A DNA stretch of 26,518 nt from a virus: positions 1 to 26,518 of the IMG/VR virus record IMGVR_UViG_3300037585_004471; one strand, written 5' to 3'. The notes below the pieces were generated by a model. The model was not told the origin of the DNA and made no database searches. It worked only from the letters and a program-made list of their open reading frames with translations. How positions within the stretch are numbered: position 1 is the stretch's first letter; every line of letters begins with the position of its first letter. A program made the position numbers and the translations under genes. Of the stretch, positions 7,403 through 19,700 are shown piece after piece.

Positions 7403-8358
7403 GTTTAGAAAGAGGAAAACCAGTATTAAAAGCTTTTCAGAAAGGTTCTCCACATGGAAAGTTTAATAGTCTTTATGGTACTGGAGATCATCCTAGTGAG
7501 GGTGGTAAGATTGTAGATGGTGTAGATGGTAAGATACATATTATGGGCGATAATATTGAAGATGCTATAATGAAGATTCATCCTGAAGAAGGTGAGTATA
7601 TATTAATGCAAAGAAATGGTTATAATTCTTTTGCTGAAGTTCCTGTAAGCGAAGATGGGAATAGAAAGTATTCTAACAGATTTTCAAGATGGCTAAGAAA
7701 AAAACAGAAAAAACACTTGAGTAATATTTCAGATCGATTTTATAGAGGTGGTGCTCCAGAAAGTATGTGGGATAGAGTACAACTGCAAATGGGTTGGGGT
7801 GAATACAGTGAAGAAGAATTAACAGAAGCAGATGTTGAAAAGCGTCTTGGAAGTTTTATGGAAACAGGTTTTGAGAATTTACAAGCAGGAACTGATAAAA
7901 TGGTAGGAGAAGGAGGATTTATTCAGAAACAGCTATCAGAACAATTAGAACAATTTGGTATAAAAAAGGATATGCTTACTACAGCTGGTCAAAGACTTGA
8001 TACGCAAACTACTGGAGTACAGACAAGTATGGGTCAGTATGCTGGAGCAAGAGATCAACAAAAGAAAACTGGACTTATTACAGATACTAGTCCTGCTTTA
8101 GAAACTATCGAAACTCAAGGTGAGATGGGAATGCAAAATATAGGCCTTGCACGTAAAGATATTGCATCACAAAGAGAATTGATTACAGGACAAGAAGGTG
8201 CTGCTAGAACTCAAGCAGATATGGATGAATATAAATTTACTACACAAACATCAAGTGCTATGGCTAAAATGATGTCAGATTATATGAGTGCAACAGGAGA
8301 AGATGTACCTGAAGAATTTTATACTTTGTTTGAAGATTATTCGGAACAATATTCCTAA
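7399..8358 (+). CDS. 319-aa virion-operon protein, unknown
   Basis: Starts in an ATGA overlap with the previous stop; GAGG lies about 10 bases upstream. The N-terminal about 90 residues look folded (GKFNSLYGTGDHPSEGGK, then IHPEEGEYILMQRNGY). A basic patch follows (RFSRWLRKKQKKHL, about residues 94-107). The second half is Gln/Thr/Glu-rich and helical, as in coiled-coil or internal virion proteins. No enzymatic motif or membrane segment was found. The stop overlaps the next start (TAATG), so it is translated with its neighbours. It is a candidate packaged or tail-associated protein by position only. Confidence 0.6.
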   Translation: MSLERGKPVLKAFQKGSPHGKFNSLYGTGDHPSEGGKIVDGVDGKIHIMGDNIEDAIMKIHPEEGEYILMQRNGYNSFAEVPVSEDGNRKYSNRFSRWLRKKQKKHLSNISDRFYRGGAPESMWDRVQLQMGWGEYSEEELTEADVEKRLGSFMETGFENLQAGTDKMVGEGGFIQKQLSEQLEQFGIKKDMLTTAGQRLDTQTTGVQTSMGQYAGARDQQKKTGLITDTSPALETIETQGEMGMQNIGLARKDIASQRELITGQEGAARTQADMDEYKFTTQTSSAMAKMMSDYMSATGEDVPEEFYTLFEDYSEQYS

Positions 8359-9863
8359 TGGCTGAACTTGATACATTAGCATTAGTGCTGGGAGAAGCTG
8401 CTGATATATATCTCAAGTCTAAGAGTCTTGATCTTGCACATTCTCAATTTTTGCAGAAACAAGCTAATGTTGAGATTGATCGTCAATTACAGATAGAAAG
8501 GGATGATAAAGAAATTGCTGTAAGAGTTCTTGATGCTCAAATGGCAAGATCACAAAAAGAATATAATACTTTATATGCTAAAGTAGATGCAGCTCAAGCA
8601 GATTACCAAGCTCAAACTGGAGATCTTTTAAAGTTGGATCCGATAGCAAAAACATCTAGTGCTGGTGAGATAAGTAAGACTATGTTTGATGGAACTTTGG
8701 GACAGTATGGTCAAGCATTACAAGATTTAAATACTGATATAATTCAAATGAGAAGAACATCTAATGAACTTTCAAAAAGACTTTCTTCTATTGATATAAT
8801 GCGAGCTGATATAAAGGGTGGAGCAGGTGGATATGCAGGTGGTACTGAAGCTACTAGATATGATCCAGGTGATTTCTCATATGAGGATTATATTGCTAGA
8901 GCTGGTATTGAAGGCCAACCTTGGCTTGAAAAAGCATATAGAGATCCTACTCCAGTTGATATTACTACTCTGAATAAACAATTATTAGATATAGATTATA
9001 AAAAATCGTATATAGCAGCACGTGATTCAATAGGTCAGGGTAAATCTCTTAATGATTATTATAAAGGAAAATATTTTCAAGTTCAAGCAAACACAAAAGG
9101 TTTTGCCCCATATAAAGGATTATTAGCAACTGCTGGTACATTTACAGAAGAAGGAAAAGAAAATGATCCTACTTATCAAAGAGTATTATTACAAATTGAT
9201 TCAGAAAAAGAAAGAATAGCTAGATATCTTGATCCTGTTAATTATGATAAAATACAAGAAGCATTTAGCAAACAAGGATATACTCAAGAAATGTTTGATC
9301 AATATTCTGCTGGTGATACAAGTTTTATGAATAAATGGACTGCTGAACAGCAAAAATCTTTTGTTAGACAGTCAGATAATTATAAAAAATTTATAGAAGG
9401 AACTTTTTTTGAAGGTTATGATGCTGTAGAGCTGCTGAAGGGCAAAGGTAATATAGCAGGTACTGGGGATGATCTTAATAAACTAGTAATGAAAAAAGTC
9501 AGTCAGTATAATGCTCTTAGAAATACAGATCCTGTAAAAGCTAAACAATTAGCTGAAACCTTTAATCAAATAACTGGTATTGATATTTCAAATCCGAATG
9601 ATGTAGAAGAACTTCAGATGAAAGTAGAATCTGAAGGTTTTGTTGGGATAAAAGACCCTTCTCTTCGTACTATAATATCAAAGTCAAAAGATTCTCCTAC
9701 ATTTAGAGGATCCACTGATTATAGTGTATTGAAAGACAGTTGGTTAAAGGCTGATACATATCCTGATAGTCCTGAATATAAATTAGCAGTAGAGAATCTC
9801 ATAGGCGATTTACTTCCTAAGTGGGGTAGGGCTGAGATTATGAATGAAGTAGGAGCATGGTAA
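8358..9863 (+). CDS. 501-aa mostly helical virion-operon protein, unknown
   Basis: Begins in a TAATG overlap. The first about 160 residues are Ala/Gln/Asp/Leu-rich with heptad-like spacing (FLQKQANVEIDRQLQIERDD), predicting a long coiled coil. A Gly-rich hinge follows (IKGGAGGYAGG, about residues 151-161). The remainder is mixed helical and charged, without Cys and without recognisable motifs. Long helical proteins just before giant ejection proteins are typical of internal-core or cargo proteins of short-tailed phages, so a core/ejection role is a reasonable guess. A tape measure is less likely because it is short and lacks long repeats. Confidence 0.6.
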   Translation: MAELDTLALVLGEAADIYLKSKSLDLAHSQFLQKQANVEIDRQLQIERDDKEIAVRVLDAQMARSQKEYNTLYAKVDAAQADYQAQTGDLLKLDPIAKTSSAGEISKTMFDGTLGQYGQALQDLNTDIIQMRRTSNELSKRLSSIDIMRADIKGGAGGYAGGTEATRYDPGDFSYEDYIARAGIEGQPWLEKAYRDPTPVDITTLNKQLLDIDYKKSYIAARDSIGQGKSLNDYYKGKYFQVQANTKGFAPYKGLLATAGTFTEEGKENDPTYQRVLLQIDSEKERIARYLDPVNYDKIQEAFSKQGYTQEMFDQYSAGDTSFMNKWTAEQQKSFVRQSDNYKKFIEGTFFEGYDAVELLKGKGNIAGTGDDLNKLVMKKVSQYNALRNTDPVKAKQLAETFNQITGIDISNPNDVEELQMKVESEGFVGIKDPSLRTIISKSKDSPTFRGSTDYSVLKDSWLKADTYPDSPEYKLAVENLIGDLLPKWGRAEIMNEVGAW

Positions 9864-10787
9864 ATGAGTGACTGGCTTATAGATATGATGTCTGAAAAGA
9901 CTTTTGATAAGTCTATTGAAGCTAAAATGGATTCATTAGATAATGTTTTTAAGATAAGGGAAACTGCAAATCTTATAGGTGTCTCTCAAGATTCTGTTCT
10001 TAATATGTCAGATAGTACTTTAACAGCTGCAGCAGATAGTGCTTTACAAAAATTACAGGAAGTTCAAGACTTTCCTGAGATAGTTCAAGACCCTCCTGAG
10101 AATATGGCATATTTAAATCCAGATATTACCACATCAAGACCAGGAGGTTGGTTGGGAAGAAATATAAGGGAAAAAATGAGCATTAGAGGTACTGAAATAG
10201 CAGAAGGTGGTGAAGATAAAGGTTTTAGAATAGATCCTGATGCTATAGCTCATAGATTACCACCAACAGAAGGAAAAGAATATTTTGAAAGAGTACTTCA
10301 GCAATATCATAAAGAACTAAGCAAGCAAAGTGATGTTCTTTTGAGTCCTGGGTCTTATGGTGATTCTAGATTTGGTGAAAAACTAATGCAGTTAAATACT
10401 GATTTAAAAATTAGAGAAAATTTAACTCAACAGTTAAGTGATGTGTATAAAACAATACCTGAAACTGAAGAATATAAGAATATAAGAAATATTTATTTAT
10501 CTAGAATTGAATCGAATCCCACTGGTAGAAGTATTAGTGCAGGTAAAGAAGATTTTGTTTTACATACTCCATTGTCTGATGAAGAACCAGAAAAATATAC
10601 CAAGGACTTTTTACCCATACCTGAAGAAATTGCTGCTTTAGAAGGATGGGGGCGTAATCCATTTATAGAAGTTTCTGATTCTTTAAATGCTATATCTGAT
10701 TTTAAGGCTGAATCTTTAGCAGCGGATGTACCTATAACTACACAAGATCAGCCCGAATGGTTTTTTGACCAAGCTTCTGCTGAATAA
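9864..10787 (+). CDS. 307-aa acidic virion-operon protein, unknown
   Basis: ATG follows the previous stop directly, with AGGAG at 9851-9855 eight bases upstream. The protein is acidic, with a helical N-terminus (residues 1-75, SMDSLDNVFKIRETANLI-like), a Pro/Gly-rich middle (TTSRPGGWLGRNIREKM, about 91-107) and a Glu/Asp-rich C-terminus. No motif is recognised. It ends 5 bases before the start of the 3075-aa polymerase-like gene, so a structural or chaperone-like partnership with that protein is possible. Only gene order supports this. Confidence 0.6.
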   Translation: MSDWLIDMMSEKTFDKSIEAKMDSLDNVFKIRETANLIGVSQDSVLNMSDSTLTAAADSALQKLQEVQDFPEIVQDPPENMAYLNPDITTSRPGGWLGRNIREKMSIRGTEIAEGGEDKGFRIDPDAIAHRLPPTEGKEYFERVLQQYHKELSKQSDVLLSPGSYGDSRFGEKLMQLNTDLKIRENLTQQLSDVYKTIPETEEYKNIRNIYLSRIESNPTGRSISAGKEDFVLHTPLSDEEPEKYTKDFLPIPEEIAALEGWGRNPFIEVSDSLNAISDFKAESLAADVPITTQDQPEWFFDQASAE

Positions 10788-10792
10788 TATAT

Positions 10793-13700
10793 ATGTCTGC
10801 TTACGATCGTTTTAATGTAGATGCTCTACTAGAAGAGATACAAAACCCACCTGTTACAACTGATCTTGCACAACCGCCAAGAGAAGGATTTGGAGCTACT
10901 GCATTTGAAGCTATGGGTCAAAGTCTTTGGGGTTTTACTACTGGGTTTAGCTGGGGTCTTCCTGAGATAGCAGATATTGCTGATGAGGCGGTAACTGGAA
11001 GACCTAATAGAATAGAAGAATGGGTAACAAGTATACCTGCTAAAGCATTTACTTTTGGAGATGACAAAGAAAGTTATGCAGGAGATTTTTCTTCATCTGC
11101 TACTGATCGGGAACTAACACTTCCTGGCAAGATAGGATATACTGTAGGGAATGCAGTTGGTATGCTAGCTAGTTTCGGTTGGCTCGGGAAAGGACTTAGT
11201 GCGGGAATAAGAGGAGTCTCAAAATTAGGTTCAGGAGGTATGACTACTGCAACTAAACTTGCACAGGATGAAATAACTGAATCATTTGGTAAAATAGTAT
11301 TTAAAGCAGGGCAGAAAGAAGGAGCAGAGCAGTTTACTGAAGAAGTATCTAAAGATATTGCTACAAATGCTCTTAATATTGTATCAAAATCTGGAGTTCA
11401 TTACCAGGCAAATAAAAAGCTTGGTGATGCTATGATCCAGCAAGGCTTTAAGCAATCTATAAAAGAAGAAGCATTAAGACCTATATTGGGGAATATAGAT
11501 GATGCTTTACTTGATAAGTTTGCTGGAGAAACTCTTGAAATAGCAATGAGAAGAAGTCCCAATGAAGGTATGAATATTATTAATAATGGTGTTCTTAACC
11601 TGATGAGAAGGGGCGGTACTATACAAGATCTCTCCAGAGCACAAAGAATTTCTGCATCTGTAGCAGGTGCAAGTGTGTATGATGCATTGCTTGGTACTGT
11701 TATAGGTGCTGTAAGAGGTCTTGGTGAATATAAAATTAATGAATCATATAATTGGAATAAACCTGAATCTGCATTGGGCCATATTCTTGATACTGCTGCT
11801 CATGAAGCTGCAATCTTTTCAATACTTGGCCCTGTTAAATTTATTAGGGGTGGTGGCCGATTAAGTGCAATTAAAAAAACCAAGGATATGACACGTGGTG
11901 TTATTAATAGCTTAAGACCTGTTAAGAAAATGACTGCAGAACAACTTGAAACTAATATAGAGTTGATGCATCATTTGAGTGGTGGGAATATATCTTCTCA
12001 TTTAGGTGGTAAATGGATTGGTAAAGCTGATGGATGGTGGAAAGGTGCTGGTAAACTATCTAAGAAAGAAGCTGAAAAGTCTGTTAAAGAAATGCGTGAG
12101 TTCCTTACAGAATCACGTCGTGTATTTTTAAAGGAAGCACCAGGTGTATTTGCCAGTGAAGTAGGAGCAGATATGTTTTATAGTCTTCCTAGAATGATGA
12201 CTGGTGCTGTTGCTATGAATCTTACTGGATTGAAACAGGCTATTGATGAATATGGTGTTACTGGTTTTATGGAAGGATTTGGTGCAACTGATTATGAGAA
12301 GGTATCGAATATCATGACAGCTATGTTCTTTACAAAAACACCTCATTCATTTCATCTCCCAGGAGCAGCTTACCCTGCTTTTGAAACAGGTAATATAAGA
12401 AACTTCTCATCAAGGAAGGGTGAGCAATTTAGTAAAGTAGTTACTGGATTAAATCTTATAGGTGGTAGGAATTATAAAAGTGCATTACAAATAGCATCTC
12501 AATATGGTGGTATGAGTGATACTACTCCTGCTGATCATTTTAATAAAGTATATAGTAAGTCCTTTGAAGGGGCTGAAGAAATACAACGGATAAGAGAGGT
12601 AATAGATCCTCATACTTCTGAGAAATACGTTACTCCGCAAGGTGAAGAACCTATAGGTGGACTAAGAGTAGCAGGTGCTAAATATATAGCTGAGAATGTT
12701 ACTGAGATAGGAGAAAAAGCTGATTGGAGAAATAAACTAAGTACAGCTTTAAAAATAGTTAGATGGCATGATGAAAATTCTGCAAAGACTATGGACATCA
12801 GTGCAGGATTAACAAAGGAAGCAGCTGGTGATCTTATTAATAAACTATCATCAATTGAATTTGATGGTAAAAGATTAAGTCCCAGAGAGCCACAACAACA
12901 GTTAAATGATTGGCTTGCTGCAAGAATATCTAGAGAAAGTAATGTTCCTATCAGTATTATAAAAGATTTTGTTGTAGAATCATATAGAGAGCTTGGTGTT
13001 CCTAATGTAGGGGAAATAGATGGTGTAATAGTAGTTCCAAGAATAAATGAAAATCTTTTTGGGTCTTATGTTGATAAAAATACAAATAAAAGAGATGGAT
13101 CCAGACCTGAATCTGGAGAGGCTTTAAGAAGTCTTGTTACAGCAACTCAGCAATTAGAAAAATTAGGTGTTGTAAGATTTGCCGAAGCTGTTCACGATGC
13201 TTCTTCAGATGAAATGATTTCAAAAAGTATTGATGTAAAAAATACTGCTGTTAAGAAGATGATGCAGTATGTACATGGTGATGCATGGGAAACAAAAGCA
13301 TTAGATGATTCTATTCTAAGAAATCCTTCTTGGTATGTTCAGCATAATAAATTATCTGATATCTCTCAGAAACTGAATGTAGAAAGAGTATTAAAAGGTT
13401 CAGGTGATCATGGTCTTGATGAAAATTCTGCGAATAAATTATATGAAGACTTAAGAGACAATCTTTCAGGTAACAGTTTCCCCGAAATAACTACTAAAGA
13501 CAATCTTGTAATGGATGATGTGCAGATAAGTCAGACAGCTGATTTAGCAGGTGCCATTAAAGATATGAGGCGTGTACATAATCTTGTAAATCTTGTAAAC
13601 CCTCAAAGTATTTCAGGCCCCCAAAGGAATTTATCAGCAGAAAGATTACTTGAGATTCATGGACAATGGTCAAGGACTCTTGGTGATGCTGTTACTAATG

Positions 13701-16700
13701 ATGTTTTGTACAGTAAAATGCAAGAATATTTGGTTGGTAAAGCTATTAAGAATCTGGGTATAAGTCGTCTTTCTGGTGGATATAACCTGCATGCTGGTAT
13801 ACATCAGCTGGTAACAAATAAAGAATTTATGCGAAGTACTGGCATGCAAATTCCTAAAGTGGAACAAGTAAAGGCTATGCTTGAAGCAAAAGGAGATCAG
13901 ATTACTCCTGAAACACGTGACAGTGTTTTGAAATATTATAATAGTGTAGTTGGGGCTATAACTGAGTCAAGACTTGGAAAAATCCAGGTAAGAGAAATGG
14001 TTGAACAGCAACAAGGTGCCTGGTATGAAGCAATAAGATCATCTATGCTTACTGGAAGAGGAAGGGCAAGCGAGTTTGCTTATGAAAGAATTTTAGATTT
14101 TACGAATCAAGCACAGGATCTTCTTGATCAGCATCAAGTCTTTGCAGATGAAATGACGTTGAGTGCATCTAGAGAAGGTATCAATACTATAAAGGAAAAG
14201 AAATTAACTGGATTATTTATGGCAGCAGAAGGAGATATAAGAAAGGCTGTTGCTCAATATAAGAGTGCTATAGAATCAGGAGATGGATTTATTGTTCATG
14301 CATATGCAGATCGTATGGATAGATCTATGGAATTATTAGATTTAATAACTCAATCTGCTGTTACAGGAACGCATGGTCAGTATACTCAGGAATTATTAAA
14401 ACTTAGCAGAGAAGCTATAAGTGAAGCTGAAAGAAGCGGTTGGACTGAATTAACTGTAAAGGAAGAAGCTTCCAGAATAATGGGAAGACATACTATACCA
14501 GAAAAAGACACAATAAATACAGGGATTCGTGTTTCATCTTCGCAATTTGCTCAAAAATATGATTTAAATATTACAGATATGACAAATATGTTTTTGTCTT
14601 ATAGGTCAATGAACACTACAATGGGTAAGACTGCTGAATCCATATTGAATGTCTTAGATAAAGTGGATCCTATGATGGAATATAATGGTGTAAGAATATT
14701 TACACCACAGCAAGCAAGTGATATTTCAAAGACAAGGGAATATGTAAAGAATGTAATTGCTAAATCTGGATCTCCTGATCCAAATAAATTCTGGCAAGAG
14801 ATTGTAGATCCATTAATGTTCAGTATCAGAACAAATGAAATTGTAAGAAACCGTAGTAAGATTAATAAAGAGCCTGAAGGTGGATGGGATAAATATAACC
14901 AAACACTTATATCCGACATCAGTTCTATAACTACAGCATATTTTAGTAGTATGCCTGTAAAACAATATTCCTATAGAAATGGTCAATTATTTCTAGGTGA
15001 AGCTAAGGTAGGCTACACAGATAAACATGGCGTACAGGGTGTAATTTCAGCCTTAAATGGCACATCTGAAATATCTATGCTAAGTAATGGTTTTTATATA
15101 GGCGGTAAATATGTTTCAAAGCCAAATAAGAAACAAATGCAAGAGATTATCAGGGAGATTGAATCAGGTGATGGATTGCATGTTGAGATGGATAATGGAC
15201 TTAGGGAATATCTTGGAGATAGAAAAAAGATTGAAGATCATAAAGCAGCGGAAGGTAATGATGCTATTATCCTTAATAAGCAAAGATTTAAAGTTATAAG
15301 TGCTGATGAAAGCACGTTAATGCTTGTAAGAATAGGTAGGGATGGTCGTATTGAGAATGATCTTTTATCTGGCTTTCGTAAATCGGGTAAAAATGCAGAT
15401 GGTCAGAGAATGTCTGGTGGACATTTATATGAAAAGATCCAAGCATCATTAGAATACGATCCAATAACCAAGAGTGTAGATTATCCTACTGAAATTTCAA
15501 GAATTGTTGATAGAATCAATGAGGGTAAGCTTACAGATAATGAAATACATGATGCAGTGGTATTGACAAGAATTATTAATGATAGACCATCTCTTATAAG
15601 GAAGTTTGCTGAGTTATCTGCTGAAGAAAGAAAGAAATCCTGGAAGTATCTAAAGCTTAGTGAGATGAAGGGTGGATTTGTAGGTCATGAAGAGAATCTT
15701 GCAAGAGTTAGATCATTTTTAGAAGGAGCTGCTAGTCAAGATAAGTCTGGTTTTTTTGCAAATGTTTTAGAACAGGCAAGAATATTTTTACCTAAAGATA
15801 AGAATGCTAAGTTTCCAAAGATGAAACTGCTGTCTGTTGCTGATGAAATGGTGCATCAAGATGGTAAGTTAAATATATTTTCATCTATTGATCATAAAAT
15901 AGCAGAATTAACCGATCTGAAATCAAGAGAAATAATTGATGAAGCTACATTTAACGAGAATGTAACTAAATATAAAGCTCTTAGTAAATCTATAGTTGAT
16001 GGTGAAACATTTATATCTAAACGTGCTTATGTAGCTAATCTTGCTATGATGGGAGGTATCAGTCCTGATATGGTTAAGTTTGGCCCTGGTGGTGAGATAC
16101 AAGAGATAATGATAGGTGGTATCAAGCCTACTATATCTCATACAGATGTTAAAACAGACATGAGTGATCTTACAAGTTATGGGAGAGTTAAAGAATTCTA
16201 TGCAAAGACAGCATTCAAATACAATCCTGAGTTTGATCAACTATTTACTGATTTAAAAATAGATGGTATTACATTTAATTCAGCTAATAAGATCAATGAG
16301 TATAGAAATAAAATATCAGATCCGTGGTACAATACCGATATGGAACAAATGCAATCTACTATTGCAGCTGGGAATCGCAATGTACATGCATCAATAAAAC
16401 CTATTGAGAGCCATGTTGATATGCCTAAAGGTTTTGGTTCCGTAAGTCAATGGTTGGGTAAAATTGGTAATATTATACATCATAGTACAAATATACATGA
16501 AATACCTTTTGAATCTATCAACTTAAAATCTTTAGGACAGCCTCATGATCCATTAGTAGGATCAAATCTCAGTGTACATATGCATGATAATGTAGGAATC
16601 AGGGAATGGATTGGATTAGATGCTAAGATTAAAAATACATATAGTGCTTTTGAAAAATATGTAGATCCATATTATGCAACAAGATTAGCTCGTGATCTAT

Positions 16701-19700
16701 TTGCTCATTCTTCTGATACAGGAGATATGACATGGCTTAATACAGGTATAGATCATTTTCTAAAACATGATGGTCTTTTAATATCCCCATGGGCAAAGAC
16801 GAAGATAGAAGAAAAGATTATTCCATACTTTATGAATAATGGTATGATAGCTGCAGGTCGTGTACCAGAAGGATCTTTAGATGTTATGACTGCAGATACT
16901 GGAGGTTTAAGAACATCTACTGTAAGAACAGAAGCTGATGGTGGCAGATCAGTTCAATTATATGGTGAGTTTGTCCAATCAAAACATGCTGCTGAAAAAG
17001 AGTTTAAGATTGGTGGTGTAGGAAAGAGAGAAGATGTTCAAAGTGTTATTATACAGACTGTTAAGCATGGTAGTTTTGATCGTGAAGGCAATTATGAATT
17101 AAGATCTTCAGACGCATTTCTTGTTAGACGTGGTAAGGAGAAGTATGTTATTATAGAAGGTAAGGCTATTGATAAGGAAGGTAGTCTAAGAGATATATAT
17201 GATGATTCAATTATAAGCTATAAAGGTAATAATTCTACAGATAATAAACGTGCTAAGGTTGAAAATAGAAAAGTATTTAATGAAGTAGTAGCAAGAGAAA
17301 ATGAATTCCTTAATGATTATGTTCAAAAGGGAATGAATTATAGTGAAGTTATGACACAGCTTTACTGGCACGGTCAGGATCCAGCTTATAAAGAATATGA
17401 TATGGCACTTGGCTCACTCAATAATAGACAGCCAAGAAACCAGGCTGGTGATGTTGTAGTTAGCAGGTTGAAAGCACATGAAATAGATGGGAAGGTAATT
17501 ACACATAATGGTGAATTTGCTGGTAATAGCAGTAGGATGAATCATGCTGATGCTATCAATCCACAAGATGCTGATTATGATATGGATAAATCTTCTTCAT
17601 TCCTTGCTGCTCCAAGCAGATTGTGGGCTGAAGCTGGAAGACTTGCTGGATATAGAACTGTAGATGATATTAAAGGGATAGAAGCTATTTTTGATAAATT
17701 TAGTGCAGAGAATCCTAAACTTTTTACATGGGAAGGTGATCCTCATCAATATAAAGGTGAGATAAATGCTACTGATCTAGCACGTGGAAGATTTGTAAAG
17801 ATGCATCAAACCTTAACTTATATGCAGAATATATTAAGGGACAATCGGGGTATGATGATTAGGATGGCTAATCCTTTTGGTGGTTATAATCCTGTAGAAA
17901 TTAGAATGAATACTAATAAGTTAAGATATCTTAATACAGTTGATGAAGTTTCAAAGAATGTTAAATTATTTTTAGATATGTATAAGGAAAACCCTTTTGG
18001 ATATACAGTAAATCCAGAGCCATTAATAAGGGAATTAATATTTGGATTTGAACGTAGTGGTGTTAAACATGAAGGTTTATTTGATTTATATAATGCTAAG
18101 ACAGGTGAAAGAATAGTAGATCAGAACATAAATGACTCTTCTACTCCAATGAAAAGAGCAAGGGACGATATATATTATGGATTAATATCTCCTGTTGGAA
18201 GGTATCTGAAATATAATAAAGGTACTACAACAGATGAAACAAATAGAGATTTATCAGCTACTCTTCAGGATTATCAAAATGCCAGACGTGGTCTTATGTT
18301 TTCTATACTACCAAATAAAAAGGGATTAAACTTTAAAACTGAATACAAAGGTAAAGATGTATTGTATGATAATACAGGTATGTATGAAGCTGCAAATAAT
18401 TATTTTGCTAATTCAGCTAATCCATTTGATGTTGCGATGAAAGGTCTTCATGAAATTGCAAACAAACATCATGGACTGGATGAAACAAAGCCAGGTACTC
18501 ATCATATATTAAATTATCTAAAGGATGGTAGGATGCCAGCAGAATGGTCTCTGCCTCCTAATATAAAATCAGATTTAACAACTGAATTTCAAATGAATAG
18601 AATTGCAAAAGAAGCTATGCATCAACTCGCACAGAAAACAGGAGATATTGTCAAGTTTGAAGAGTTGGCTGCCAATCTTAGAAGGATCAATAGTAAAATA
18701 GAATATCTTGATGGCATTGGAGGTAATAGAGGTAGGGATATAAAGGAAACAACTGAGTATAGAGAACTTCAAGGTCAAAAAATAAGAACAGAAGAATTAA
18801 AGTCTATTGTTGAAGAACATTTATCATATGATTCCAATAATCCAAAGAATGAATATGTATATAACCCAGCTCAAAAGGAGCCTAAAAAACAGGGTGACTA
18901 TACTAATTTTGAAAATAGACCTCTGGTTGTAGTAAATAAAAAGGGTGAAACTAAAGAAGTAATATTGCCTGGAAGAAGAAATATTAAAGATATTTATTCA
19001 TCTGATCGTCTTGTTAAAAATGGTCATAGATATGAGATTGTAGATGGTGAAGCTCAAATGGGTTTAAGATCTGATTTTAGAGCTTTTGGAGGTCAAGTAA
19101 AATATGTACATGAAGATGGTAGGATTACTCATATATCAAAAGGGGAGCAAGTATATATAAATTCAGAATACAATAATTTAAGACAAAGAATTAATGAAAT
19201 GTATGCTAAGCTTCCTGATCGCACAGGGCCTGTACTTGCTGAATATGCGGCCAGACGTACTTCAGAGATACTTGATTTACTTTCAAGTCCTGAGTTTAGT
19301 GGTGATCCTGCACGTCAGTTTGCAATGATTGCAAGGATGTTAAGACCCAACTGGGATCCTAATGTTTCACCTATTATACCAACAAGATTTGGACAGCACT
19401 CACGTACTTCAGTAGTTGGATCTATAAAGTTTACTGAAAATAAATTAGCTCAGGGTGTGTGGAATACTCTTGCTCAAGTAGCAAATGGTAGTGTTGAAGT
19501 AAGTAAGGGTGGTATAGATAAAACAATGGCTAATCGGTTATTAAAGGATCTTATCTCTCTTTCAAGGAGTTATTATGTACAGGAGAAGACTGGTATTGAA
19601 GTTGATATGAGAAAATTAGAGAAGATAGGATTTACAGAACCAACAGAACTTCCTCATGGATATATGACAGATGCTCAATATTTAAACAAGGGTATATATA

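Noticed and set aside
7067-7453. 128-aa minus-strand frame
   Set aside because: Ser/Phe/Ile-rich translation typical of an antisense shadow, fully over two well-supported plus-strand genes.
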